Source: Chryseobacterium sp. Leaf180
Lineage (GTDB): Bacteria > Bacteroidota > Bacteroidia > Flavobacteriales > Weeksellaceae
DNA length: 64,000 nucleotides
Direction: 5' to 3'
Assembly (NCBI RefSeq): GCF_001424585.1
Contig: NZ_LMPJ01000009.1
Location: forward strand, 62,001-126,000
The notes under the pieces are model-generated. The model did no database searches and was not told the DNA's origin. It saw only the letters and a list, made by a program, of their open reading frames with translations. The number at the start of each line of letters is the position of its first letter. The first letter of the stretch is position 1. This document shows, piece after piece, positions 7,107 through 14,935 of this stretch. The position numbers were made by a program, and so were the translations under genes.

Positions 7107-7145
7107 ACCGGAAAAAGGTGAATTCACTTTTCTTCCGGTTTTTTT
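7107..7145 (+). terminator. Native terminator of the interrupted tRNA-Leu gene
   Basis: ACCGGAA (7107-7113) pairs with TTCCGGT (7133-7139), with an inner GTGAATTCAC hairpin, followed by a T run. It lies 5 nt after the tRNA 3' end and supports the view that sequence right of 7103 is the original chromosomal flank. Confidence 0.75.
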
Positions 7146-7204
7146 ATGCCTAACTCTTAGAAGTATTCTGTAACATTAATTAAAATTACTACAGCAAGTT
7201 TCAG

Positions 7205-7345
7205 AGAAAAAATTTAGTTACCCTACGTGTTGCTGATAAGGGTGTAGGAATGAATGATGAAGAAAGCAAACTCATTTTTGAAAAATTTCGCAAAGTAAAA
7301 AATACGATTTTTGACAGCCATCAATGTATTTTTTATTTTCCCTAA
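7205..7345 (+). pseudogene. Remnant of a histidine kinase ATPase domain
   Basis: An open stretch without a start codon translates to LVTLRVADKGVGMNDEESK and then LIFEKFRKV. DKGVGM is a G1-box (consensus DxGxG) and IFEKFRK is the F-box of HATPase domains of sensor kinases. After that the frame loses similarity and ends at TAA near 7345. No H-box, N-box or G2-box remains. It is a decayed fragment of a kinase that once stood here, or was brought in by recombination next to the attachment site. The rest of 7146-7368 shows nothing else. Confidence 0.65.
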
Positions 7346-7368
7346 AAAACGGACATTTAAAGCAAGTG

Positions 7369-8757
7369 TCAAATTTTAATTTTCTTAATTAAATTAATGG
7401 CTCTCTGCCATTTCGGATACACTTCAATCGGTTTGGGATAATCTGCCATATCATATTCCCAGGGAATCAAAACCTCAATATCATTTGCTCTTTTCAGTTC
7501 GAGAATCCACTCCCGTATGAAATCCTGAGCTTTATATTTATTCGACTGATGAACAGGATTCGTGTAATAGATCTCAAAAGTCTGCATGTGCCAATTCATC
7601 CAGTTTGAGCTGACATCATAATCGATCAGTCTGCTTTCAAAATACGCGGCACCCCAAGTCCAGTCAATTTTCAGATCGTGTACAAAATAACTTGCACAGT
7701 TCACACGACCGCGGTTGCTCATATATCCGGTTGTATTGAGCTGTCTCATATGAGCGTCGATAAAAGGAATTCCTGTTGTACCATCGCACCATTTCTGAAA
7801 TTTTTCTTTATCATTTACAAACGGAATCTCTTTATTTTTATAACCTTTCGTCTTAAAAATGTCATCTCCGAATTTCATCCCTTTGAAGGTGAAAAAATCC
7901 CGCCACACCAATTCAAATACAATCCACCAGGTACTCTGATTTTTCTTTATCTTGCTTTCATATTCCTTTACTTTTTCAAAAATTTCCCGTGCAGAAATGC
8001 AGCCTAAAGCTAAGTAAGGCGAGAATTTTGAACTGTAATCCAAACCCTGCGATCCGTTTCTTGTCCAGCGGTACGCTGTTAAAAGTTCAGATTTAAAAGT
8101 ATAGTATTCTAGTCTTTCCAATGCTTTGGTTTCGCCGCCTTCCAGAAATGGCTGCGCGTCATCGTATTCTTTTTTTGTAAAATCAAACTTTTTATACGAC
8201 GGAAAATTAGTACTTTTTACTTTCTTCACGCTCTTCAATTTTTTTGGCGCTTTGAAGGTTTTTCTCGGTTCCGATTCCTTCCCGGCAGGAATTCTGTAGG
8301 CTTTACTTGAAAGAGGAATATTTGAAATTTTAAAAGGAATGTCGTCTTTGTGATACAGCGTTTTCCCCCAATAAAAATGAAAATTGATTTCAGGCAGACT
8401 GTTCCGGATTTTTCCAATTAAATCAAGTTCTTCGCTGGCATATTCTTCTTCTGCATAAATATCTGAAATATTGTATTTTTTTACCAGTTCCGGCAAAAAT
8501 TGAGCTGCAGAATCAGATCCGATCAGCAGATGACCGCCGATCTTTTCGAGGTTATTCTGCAGATCAGCAATGGACTGTCCGAGAAATTTAAAACGGTTGA
8601 TGTCACATTTTTTGAATCCTAAAGCAAGTTCTTCGAAAAGGCTTTTTTCTAACGAATAGCAAAAAATTAATTCATCACATTCTTCGGCTGCTTTTGTCAA
8701 AGCTTCATTGTCATGAAGTCTTAAATCATTTTTAAACCAAACTAAACCTGTTTTCAT
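7369..8757 (-). CDS. Cryptochrome/photolyase family protein, DASH-like
   Basis: 462 residues from the ATG at 8757; an in-frame ATG at 8787 would add ten residues that do not belong to the family, which starts near TGLVWFKNDLRLHDNEAL. Residues 1-130 are the Rossmann antenna domain. TLYHKDDIPF near 145 is a DASH-type feature. The FAD domain carries FSPYLALGCISAREI, ELVWRDFF and DYDVSSNWMNWHMQTF. Members use blue light and FAD to repair pyrimidine dimers or to sense light. Whether this one acts on double-stranded DNA, single-stranded DNA or as a sensor cannot be told. Confidence 0.85.
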   Translation of the reverse strand: MKTGLVWFKNDLRLHDNEALTKAAEECDELIFCYSLEKSLFEELALGFKKCDINRFKFLGQSIADLQNNLEKIGGHLLIGSDSAAQFLPELVKKYNISDIYAEEEYASEELDLIGKIRNSLPEINFHFYWGKTLYHKDDIPFKISNIPLSSKAYRIPAGKESEPRKTFKAPKKLKSVKKVKSTNFPSYKKFDFTKKEYDDAQPFLEGGETKALERLEYYTFKSELLTAYRWTRNGSQGLDYSSKFSPYLALGCISAREIFEKVKEYESKIKKNQSTWWIVFELVWRDFFTFKGMKFGDDIFKTKGYKNKEIPFVNDKEKFQKWCDGTTGIPFIDAHMRQLNTTGYMSNRGRVNCASYFVHDLKIDWTWGAAYFESRLIDYDVSSNWMNWHMQTFEIYYTNPVHQSNKYKAQDFIREWILELKRANDIEVLIPWEYDMADYPKPIEVYPKWQRAINLIKKIKI

Positions 8758-8836
8758 CGCTGCTTTTCGTATTGATAACAAATACAAAGCCTAATACTCA
8801 TTTTATAATGTACAGGCGCCTGTGATTTTAGATTGA

Positions 8837-9346
8837 TTATTTTATAGTTTCAACTGATCCTAAAATCTGCTGAATTTGTCTTACCTGCTCCGTAGACAGT
8901 TCTTTCTTAGGAATTATGATCGCAGATAAATTGTTTTGATAGATGAGAAACCATTTTTTCTTTTCAACTATTTTATAAATTTTTGGCCAGAGAATTTCCA
9001 TGTAGAATGATTCGCCGCGGATTTTTATCATGTCATCAGTCAGATTCATATCCAGTGTTTCTCTCAAATGATTACTCGAATAATAATTCCGCACAATGGT
9101 AGAAAGTATCACCGTCGGCTGAATAACCGCTATTAAAAGTAATGTGATATACTGGTATATTAAAGGCTTTGGAAGATTGAATATTTCCAGATGATAAAAT
9201 GCAATCCAAAGCAGCATCAGTAAGGCAAAACAGATTAGAAATATCATGACCGGCTTTGTGTAAGCCAAGCTCAATAATATTTTCAGATACTGACGGATGG
9301 ATACTTTAACTTTTAATTTCATTCTACTGTTTTCAGATACATCCAT
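8837..9346 (-). CDS. YcxB-like membrane protein
   Basis: 169 residues with two hydrophobic segments, about 33-52 (MIFLICFALLMLLWIAFYHL) and 64-86, followed by a soluble beta-rich half. The pattern W-PKIYKIVEKKKWFLIYQN followed by AIIIPKKEL matches the YcxB-like C-terminal domain, a PH-like fold of unknown role. An alternative start at 9322 (MKLKVKV) removes an eight-residue leader and may be the true one. The gene stands alone. Confidence 0.65.
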   Translation of the reverse strand: MDVSENSRMKLKVKVSIRQYLKILLSLAYTKPVMIFLICFALLMLLWIAFYHLEIFNLPKPLIYQYITLLLIAVIQPTVILSTIVRNYYSSNHLRETLDMNLTDDMIKIRGESFYMEILWPKIYKIVEKKKWFLIYQNNLSAIIIPKKELSTEQVRQIQQILGSVETIK

Positions 9347-9541
9347 ATCAATTCAAAAACGTATCCAACAGACTTTTATGCAGATGCGATTCCCTGATTT
9401 TTTGGACAGAGTGTCCTGAAACGTGTATTTATTTACTTTATGTTAATTTGTAGACTTCAATAAAACCATATGATCTTAAAACAAATCTCCAGTTCCAGCA
9501 ATTATATGGTAAACACGATAAAAATAATTTTAACCGGACTT

Positions 9542-9982
9542 TCACATTCGTGCAAAACAAAGTGTTTTGCCGATAAATTTCCATTTCCAGAATCCCCGAA
9601 CGCACATTTGCCCGTTGTTTTTCAGTTCGGCAGAAGCATCCCAAGTCCTGCCAGTTGATGCGTCATAAATTTTCCCGTTTTCCCAGCGCTGATTTTTAGC
9701 ATTAAAATTCAAACCTTCCAGAACATCCATTCCGATGATTTTATTATGACGAAGTTTTACATCAGGATTCTCTGAATCTACGCGAGAATTCATTGGTTTA
9801 CCCTTACTGAGCCTTTCGTCAAACCAAATCACTTTTGCCCTGAAAGAATTGCCTTCCAAATAAACATTCACCGCGACGCTTTTGTCCGTGGCCATCCATT
9901 TACCCAAAATATCATCTTTCGATCTCTGACCAAAACCACAGAAACAGATTAAAAAAAACGGCAGTAGGAATATTTTAGACAT
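9542..9982 (-). CDS. DUF2147 family secreted protein
   Basis: 146 residues from ATG at 9982 (MSKIFLLPFF), preferred over 10003 because it gives a compact signal peptide ending near FCGFGQ. The mature part has the DUF2147 layout: DDILGKWMATDK at the start, then VIWFDERLSKGKPMN, GMDVLEGLNFN, WENGKIYDASTGRTWDA and a final FRGFWKWKFIG-like ending (here VRGFWKWKFIGKTLCF). The family is periplasmic and lipocalin-like in size, with no assigned activity. It stands alone. Confidence 0.8.
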   Translation of the reverse strand: MSKIFLLPFFLICFCGFGQRSKDDILGKWMATDKSVAVNVYLEGNSFRAKVIWFDERLSKGKPMNSRVDSENPDVKLRHNKIIGMDVLEGLNFNAKNQRWENGKIYDASTGRTWDASAELKNNGQMCVRGFWKWKFIGKTLCFARM

Positions 9983-10003
9983 AAACAGCAAATTATATAA
10001 CAA

Positions 10004-10370
10004 TAAAGATAATACTGAAATTAAGAAAAATTCTAAATCTTGCCATTAATTTTTAAAGAATATTATTCGTAATATTTTTATATTTCTAATTATTCATAAA
10101 AACTTCTTCTGCAGAAAGCTTCGATTGGATCGACCATCGAACTTCTGCCTGCAGCCGCAACGATTTTTGCACTTGATGAAGATTCAATGTTGACAAGCAT
10201 TAAATGCAGTTTCTTTTACATTTTGCTCGTCATTTGTTGCACGAATCAAGATCTTTTAAAAAGTGATTTTAAATAATTTTTAAATACTAAATAAAAAACA
10301 AATGGAATAATTCCGGTGATTCTTTTGTTTTAAATCATAGATGGCAATAATTCATGTGATAAAAAACATT
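10004..10370. other. Non-coding stretch, possibly with gene remnants
   Basis: No supported gene. Between about 10100 and 10275 one plus-strand frame stays open and reads like protein (SIGSTIELLPAAATIFALDE followed by a hydrophobic stretch) but has no start in reach and no recognised family. The remainder is AT-rich. It runs into the tandem repeats at 10371. Confidence 0.4.
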
Positions 10371-10560
10371 CTGTTTTGAACCAAATGCAATCGCAGTTCG
10401 TTTAAAACAAGCCTGTTTGTAATAAAACGCATCTGCATTTTGTTTCCCGCAATCTGTTTGGAACCAAAAGCAAACCCAATTTGTTTAAAACAAGCCTGTT
10501 TATAATAAAACGCATCTGCAGTTTGTTTCCTGCAATCTGTTTGGAACCAAATGCAATCTA
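10371..10560. repeat. 83-bp tandem repeat, about 2.3 copies
   Basis: Copies begin at 10371, 10454 and 10537 (CTGTTTTGAACC / CTGTTTGGAACC), so the period is 83 bp at both steps. The first two copies differ at only a handful of positions and the third is truncated. The period is not a multiple of three, so it is not a coding repeat. Each unit contains small inverted parts such as AAACAAGCCTGTTT. Confidence 0.85.
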
Positions 10561-10668
10561 CGCCAGTCTCTAACAATTCGGTTCGGAATATTAATCTGAA
10601 GAAAACAGGAAACAGATCAATTAAATAAATTTTCGTTGTTTTGCAAAAATCAAATTATAAATAAAAGC

Positions 10669-11805
10669 ATGTCAGATTTTGATGCCATAAGACCGTACCA
10701 TGATGATGAAGTAAATGGGGCTTTGCAAAGCATTGCCAGACATCCGATGATGAAGGCTTTGATGAGTTTTACATTTCCAGATCGAGATGAGGAATTTTGG
10801 ACTGAAGGATTCAGGGACATTCATTCTATCTCCGACTTTCAAAATCAGTTTATATCGAAAACCATTATTCAGATTTTACAAAGAAGTTCTGAAGGATTGA
10901 CGACTTCAGGATTTGATGACTTAGATAAAAATCAGTCATATCTTTTCATTTCAAATCACAGAGATATTGTTCTGGATACGTCTTTGCTGAACTTAGTCCT
11001 TTTAAATGGCGGCTTCGTGATGACATCTTCAGCGATTGGAGATAATCTGGTTCAGAAACCATTTCTCAATGTTTTGGCTAAACTGAACCGTAATTTTTTG
11101 GTTCAGAGAAATCTTTCGATTCGTGAACAGTTAAACAGCTCCAAAACATTATCTCAATATATTAACAGCCTTTTGACGGTTGAAAAGCGTTCTGTCTGGC
11201 TTGCACAACGCGAAGGTCGGGCAAAAGACGGTAATGATTTTACGCAGCAGGGTGTTTTGAAAATGCTTGCAATGGCATCGGAAAATCAATCTTTGGCAGA
11301 CTTTTTCAGAAATCTCAGAATCGTGCCTCTTTCTATTTCGTATGAGTATGATCCGACAGATTCTTTAAAAATGCCGCAACTGATGGCAAAATCAAGAAAT
11401 GAAATCTATGTGAAAGATGATAACGAAGATTTTACCACAATGCTGAGCGGCGTACTCGGACAGAAAAAACGCATCCATCTTCACGCCGGAAAAGTTTTAA
11501 ATACAGAACTCGACAGCGTCGCTGCGTTGGAAAACAAGAACCGACAATTGCAGACCATTGCGCAGATGATCGACGAATCGATTATTAAAAATTATAAACT
11601 TTGGCCAACAAAATTTATTGCTTACGATCTGCTTTACAAAACCGATCGATTTTCTGAACATTATTCTGAGGAAGAGAGGCAATTATTTTTACGAAGACTT
11701 GAGATGCGGATCGACAGTTCGGACACAGCTCTGAAGCAAAATTTTCTGGCGATGTACGCAAACCCAGTGGTGAATAAGATAAAATATAACGAAACTAAAT
11801 CTTAA
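10669..11805 (+). CDS. PlsC-like phospholipid acyltransferase
   Basis: 378 residues from ATG at 10669 (MSDFDAIRPYHDD); an upstream in-frame ATG at 10636 lies in non-coding-like sequence. Acyltransferase motifs are visible: NHRDIVLD at residues 96-103 (motif I), LNRNFLVQRN (motif II), AQREGRAKDGND (motif III, EGR) and RIVPLSISYEYDP (motif IV). The enzyme should transfer acyl chains to a glycerolipid or related acceptor at the inner membrane. In motif I the Asp is six residues after His, one more than the classical HX4D, unless Asp99 serves. A strong terminator follows. Confidence 0.8.
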   Translation: MSDFDAIRPYHDDEVNGALQSIARHPMMKALMSFTFPDRDEEFWTEGFRDIHSISDFQNQFISKTIIQILQRSSEGLTTSGFDDLDKNQSYLFISNHRDIVLDTSLLNLVLLNGGFVMTSSAIGDNLVQKPFLNVLAKLNRNFLVQRNLSIREQLNSSKTLSQYINSLLTVEKRSVWLAQREGRAKDGNDFTQQGVLKMLAMASENQSLADFFRNLRIVPLSISYEYDPTDSLKMPQLMAKSRNEIYVKDDNEDFTTMLSGVLGQKKRIHLHAGKVLNTELDSVAALENKNRQLQTIAQMIDESIIKNYKLWPTKFIAYDLLYKTDRFSEHYSEEERQLFLRRLEMRIDSSDTALKQNFLAMYANPVVNKIKYNETKS

Positions 11806-11812
11806 AACAAAC

Positions 11813-11845
11813 AAAAGGTGAATCATCAGATTCACCTTTTATTAT
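11813..11845 (+). terminator. Terminator after the acyltransferase gene
   Basis: AAAAGGTGAATC and GATTCACCTTTT form a perfect 12-bp stem around ATCA, followed by a T-rich run. Confidence 0.85.
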
Positions 11846-11990
11846 TATGATTTTACTTAATAAAGTTTAAAATATTTTAATTATTCTTCGGTGCTTTAAG
11901 GTTGGCAATCGATGAAGGAACTCTGTATCTGCTTTAACTTATATTTGAATAATTGATTTCTTTCACATTTACCAATTCCCCGTTATAAAT

Positions 11991-12410
11991 TTACTTTGCT
12001 TTATACTCTCCTTCTTCGTCCTTGTGCCAAAAGACAACACGGTCGGCAGTAACTTTCAGCAGACAAATTCCCGGTGTATCAACACCTTCGGGAAACCACT
12101 GATCGAGCCCGCTTACCCATTTCTCTTCCAGAACTTGTTTGTCTTTTACCACACTGGCAGTTCCGCTGCATTCGATGTAAAGCATGTCATCGGTCTGATA
12201 AATCAAATCTACATGCGCATTGCTTTTAATCTGCTTTACTTTGTTGCTGTCTTCATACGTGAAAAACCACGAATCTCCATCGTAATCTACCTTTCCGTTG
12301 TTACTCATCGGTCTTGACTGAAAATTTCTGTTTTCGTCCAACGTCGTCATCATACAGAAATCCAGATTTTTCATCTTTTCTGCAATGGTTTCAATTGATG
12401 CTTTTCTCAT
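11991..12410 (-). CDS. Pyridoxamine 5'-phosphate oxidase-like flavin-binding protein
   Basis: 139 residues, the usual size of the general-stress-protein-26 group. The split-barrel pattern is visible: IAEKMKNLDFCMMTTLDENR at the start, then FQSRPMSN, DSWFFTYEDSNKVKQI, VDLIYQ and the C-terminal GICLLKVTADRVVFWHKDEE. Members bind FMN or a related flavin and are stress-linked, with poorly known reactions. The gene stands alone, 120 nt or more from a small membrane gene. Confidence 0.85.
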   Translation of the reverse strand: MRKASIETIAEKMKNLDFCMMTTLDENRNFQSRPMSNNGKVDYDGDSWFFTYEDSNKVKQIKSNAHVDLIYQTDDMLYIECSGTASVVKDKQVLEEKWVSGLDQWFPEGVDTPGICLLKVTADRVVFWHKDEEGEYKAK

Positions 12411-12503
12411 TTTAAATATTTTTTGATTTTGGTGATGTAATATTACAGATTGGATTTAAACCAAAAATGTACCGTAAGTTTTACTTTAAGACTTTTACAA
12501 ATA

Positions 12504-12529
12504 AAAAAACCTCTATTTATCAGAGGTTT
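12504..12529 (-). terminator. Terminator after the small membrane gene
   Basis: On the minus strand AAACCTCT, a short AT-rich loop, AGAGGTTT and then a T run. It lies 15 nt after the stop of the 45-aa gene at 12544-12681. Confidence 0.7.
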
Positions 12530-12543
12530 AGTATTAATATGTT

Positions 12544-12681
12544 TTATTCTAATGGCCTGTTATTTTCCTGAATGAGATAGATACCGATGCCAACGATGAA
12601 AATCACGATAATGGCAATAAAAAGTAAGTAACCGATCTCTGCTTCTGAGAAGAAAATATCGCCGAAGTGATATCTTTTCAT
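12544..12681 (-). CDS. Small single-pass membrane protein, 45 aa
   Basis: 45 codons, ATG at 12681, TAA at 12544. Residues about 17-38 (GYLLFIAIIVIFIVGIGIYL) form one clear membrane helix; the N-terminus MKRYHFGDIFFSEAE is amphipathic and the C-terminus ends QENNRPLE. It has its own terminator 15 nt beyond the stop, which supports it as an expressed unit. It starts 51 nt after the stop of the DUF2459 gene, so it could be co-transcribed with it. Function unknown. Confidence 0.6.
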   Translation of the reverse strand: MKRYHFGDIFFSEAEIGYLLFIAIIVIFIVGIGIYLIQENNRPLE

Positions 12682-12732
12682 TTTTGTTAATTTCGCGACA
12701 TAAATCCAATTTTATGCCAATCATAGGAAAAT

Positions 12733-13416
12733 TTACCTGTAATGTCTGAAAATTCCGAAATCTGTTGGTGTCCACAATGCGGCTTTCTGTCCGGCGGCTT
12801 TTAAAGCATCATTCGTCCACGTGTTACAGGTATACAGAAAACTGTAACTCCCTATCGCGTCATAGAAGGCATCATTTTTACCATAAACTGCTTTTGTCGG
12901 AACCAAAATATAATTTCCAAAAGGATCTTTATCAAATTTTTTATCGACAAATTCCACCAGCTTTTTATATTGATTTTTACTGATCATGATTTTTTTACAG
13001 TCGGCAGCTTCAGTCATTTTATCGTAAAACGTACAGTGCATCGCCGATTCGCTTAGCCAGAATGCTGCTTTGAAAGCTGTAGAAAATTTGAGATCTGCCC
13101 AAGTCGGTGTATCGAGGTAAAAACCTTTGTCGCCCCAGCCGATTCCGATGTATTTATAATCTGTTCTACCTGAAAGATTATCGCTGAAAAGCACTTTCTG
13201 ACTCCAGTCGTGCAGCTCATTCTTTACCGGCATTACGATGTCTGTGTGCACGCCGTTTGTATAAATATAAACCGGAATTTCCTTTTTCTCACCGTCGTTC
13301 TTCTCCGTAACTTCTATGAACGGCAGAAAGTATCCGAGTGCTGCGTAGAGAACAACGATTCCTAAAATGACTCCAAGAGTTTTAAGTAAAAAAAACAGTA
13401 TGCTTTTTGATTTCAT
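12733..13416 (-). CDS. TIGR02117/DUF2459 family protein
   Basis: 227 residues. One N-terminal membrane segment (about residues 9-31) anchors a periplasmic domain that carries the family signature: VYIYTNGVHTDIVMP, then YIGIGWGDKGFYLDTPTWAD and a late SFLYTCNTWTNDALKAAG. The conserved GVHTDI and CNTWT patches suggest a papain-like or hydrolase-like active site, but no reaction is known to me. It faces no obvious partner genes. Confidence 0.85.
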   Translation of the reverse strand: MKSKSILFFLLKTLGVILGIVVLYAALGYFLPFIEVTEKNDGEKKEIPVYIYTNGVHTDIVMPVKNELHDWSQKVLFSDNLSGRTDYKYIGIGWGDKGFYLDTPTWADLKFSTAFKAAFWLSESAMHCTFYDKMTEAADCKKIMISKNQYKKLVEFVDKKFDKDPFGNYILVPTKAVYGKNDAFYDAIGSYSFLYTCNTWTNDALKAAGQKAALWTPTDFGIFRHYR

Positions 13417-13550
13417 GGTAAATAAGATTGTTTGTGAATAAACTTTTTCTGAAAATTAAATAACTGATATGCTGAAAATGACAAAATCCCAAAAGAGATT
13501 CAAAGTACGCGTAAAATCTGCTCCTAAAAGATCACAGAAAAAACGTTGAT

Positions 13551-14507
13551 CTATTCTTCTGCCTGATTTGATGGATTTGATCTTTCTAAAAATTCAATAT
13601 TCCGTTTGAGTCCGGCAAATTTCGTCCGCTTCACTGCAGACTTTGTAAATATTTGGGAGAAAATTTCCTGAGTAAGTTCTTTCCACTCTCCTTTTTTAAA
13701 GTTTTTTAATAAATCATTCGGCTTAAATCTGCTCTGTAAATGTGGTTTTGCAAAACGGTTCCATGGGCAAACATCCTGACAAATATCACAGCCAAACATC
13801 CAGTTTTCCATCTTTCCTGCAAAGTATTCCGGAATATCGTCTTTCAACTCGATGGTCGCGTAAGAAATACATTTACTGCCGTCAACAATTTTATCTGAGA
13901 CAATCGCGTCCGTAGGGCACGCGTCAATACATTTCCGGCAGCTTCCACAGAAGTCTTTCACTTCGTGATCGTATTCTAAATTGAGGTCGCAGATAATTTC
14001 AGCTAAAAAATAGAAAGATCCGGTTTGTTTTGTAATTAAATTGGCATTTTTTCCAATCCAGCCAATTCCAGATTTTCTTGCCCAACTTCTTTCTAAAACT
14101 GGTGCAGAATCAACAAAAATTCTGCAGGAAAAATCACCGATCTCATCCTGAAGTTCTGCAATCATTTCTCTTAAAATATCTTTAATTACGGTGTGATAAT
14201 CTTCCGCATAGGCATATTTTGAAATCTTATAATTATCTAAAGAATCAATTTTTTCATCCGGAAAATAATTGTAAGACAGCGAAATGACCGATTTTGCGCC
14301 TTCCAACAGCAATCTTGGATCAAGTCTTTTGTCGAAATGATTTTCCATATATTTCATTTCGCCGTATGCATTATTTTTAAGCCAGTTTTCCAGCGGTATT
14401 GCATCTTCCTCCAGAAAATCAGCCTTCGAAATCCCGCAGTTCTGAAAACCGTATTTCTTTGCTGCAGCTTTGATAAGTGCCGTATATTTTTCTGGTAAAG
14501 TCATCAT
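13551..14507 (-). CDS. queG: Epoxyqueuosine reductase QueG
   Basis: 318 residues. QueG carries out the last step of queuosine synthesis in tRNA wobble positions, reducing epoxyqueuosine with cobalamin and two [4Fe-4S] clusters. Visible marks are Asp133 in [20 protein letters not shown] (catalytic Asp and cobalamin-contact region), the first cluster Cys187, 190, 193 and 197 ([12 protein letters not shown]), and the second including Cys240, 243 and 247 ([11 protein letters not shown]). The C-terminus is a short HEAT-like helical region, as in the shorter bacterial QueG forms. It is divergent from the rhodanese gene. Confidence 0.92.
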   Translation of the reverse strand: MMTLPEKYTALIKAAAKKYGFQNCGISKADFLEEDAIPLENWLKNNAYGEMKYMENHFDKRLDPRLLLEGAKSVISLSYNYFPDEKIDSLDNYKISKYAYAEDYHTVIKDILREMIAELQDEIGDFSCRIFVDSAPVLERSWARKSGIGWIGKNANLITKQTGSFYFLAEIICDLNLEYDHEVKDFCGSCRKCIDACPTDAIVSDKIVDGSKCISYATIELKDDIPEYFAGKMENWMFGCDICQDVCPWNRFAKPHLQSRFKPNDLLKNFKKGEWKELTQEIFSQIFTKSAVKRTKFAGLKRNIEFLERSNPSNQAEE

Positions 14508-14596
14508 GATCGCTTTGCAAAACTAAGATTATTTATTAAATTTGTTAGCGTTGTCAAAATTTGGATAACGCAAAAATCAACATTAAAAAACAAAAT

Positions 14597-14896
14597 ATGT
14601 CATTAGCAGAAGTTTTAAAATCAGGAAATTACCAGTTAATCGACGTTCGTGAGCCAATGGAGCTTGAAATGGACGGCCAGATTGATGGCGCAAAAAACAT
14701 CCCGCTCGGTGAAGTGGAAGAGAGAAAAGACGAAATTTTATCCAGCGAGAAACCCATAGTTCTGTTTTGCAGAAGCGGCAACCGCAGCGGAAAGGCACTT
14801 GAATATCTGACTGGTGAAGGCTTAAAAGATGGTTATAACGGTGGCGGCTGGAGCGAACTGAAAGCACATCTGGAAGCAAATAAAGGAACATTTTAA
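14597..14896 (+). CDS. Single-domain rhodanese-like sulfurtransferase
   Basis: 99 residues from the ATG at 14597 (MSLAEVLKSG); an in-frame ATG at 14561 would add twelve polar residues outside the fold. LIDVREPMELEMDGQIDGAKNI and the active loop VLFCRSGNRSG, with the catalytic Cys, define a rhodanese domain able to carry persulfide sulfur. Such small rhodaneses act in cytosolic sulfur transfer or detoxification. It is a single-gene unit closed by a strong terminator. Confidence 0.88.
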   Translation: MSLAEVLKSGNYQLIDVREPMELEMDGQIDGAKNIPLGEVEERKDEILSSEKPIVLFCRSGNRSGKALEYLTGEGLKDGYNGGGWSELKAHLEANKGTF

Positions 14897-14902
14897 GAGA
14901 AT

Positions 14903-14933
14903 AAAAAAAGCATCTTGAACAGATGCTTTTTTT
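14903..14933. terminator. Bidirectional terminator
   Basis: AAAAAAAGCATCT, loop TGAAC, AGATGCTTTTTTT. It serves the rhodanese gene on the plus strand and the convergent monooxygenase gene on the minus strand. Confidence 0.88.
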
Positions 14934-14935
14934 AT

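Noticed and set aside
10371-10560. CRISPR array
   Set aside because: The units are 83 bp and directly adjoining, with no unique spacers between short constant repeats, and no cas genes are nearby.
10352-10576. Minus-strand open frame across the 83-bp repeats
   Set aside because: It is open only because of the repeat composition; the period of 83 bp would shift frame between copies, and the two repeats read as different amino acids.
11880-11960. Short minus-strand peptide frame reading SSIANLKAPKNN
   Set aside because: A stop codon lies a few codons upstream and no start is available; at most it is a decayed gene end.
12504-12529. Terminator serving the DUF2459 gene alone
   Set aside because: The 45-aa membrane gene lies between, so the terminator more simply belongs to that gene or to both.
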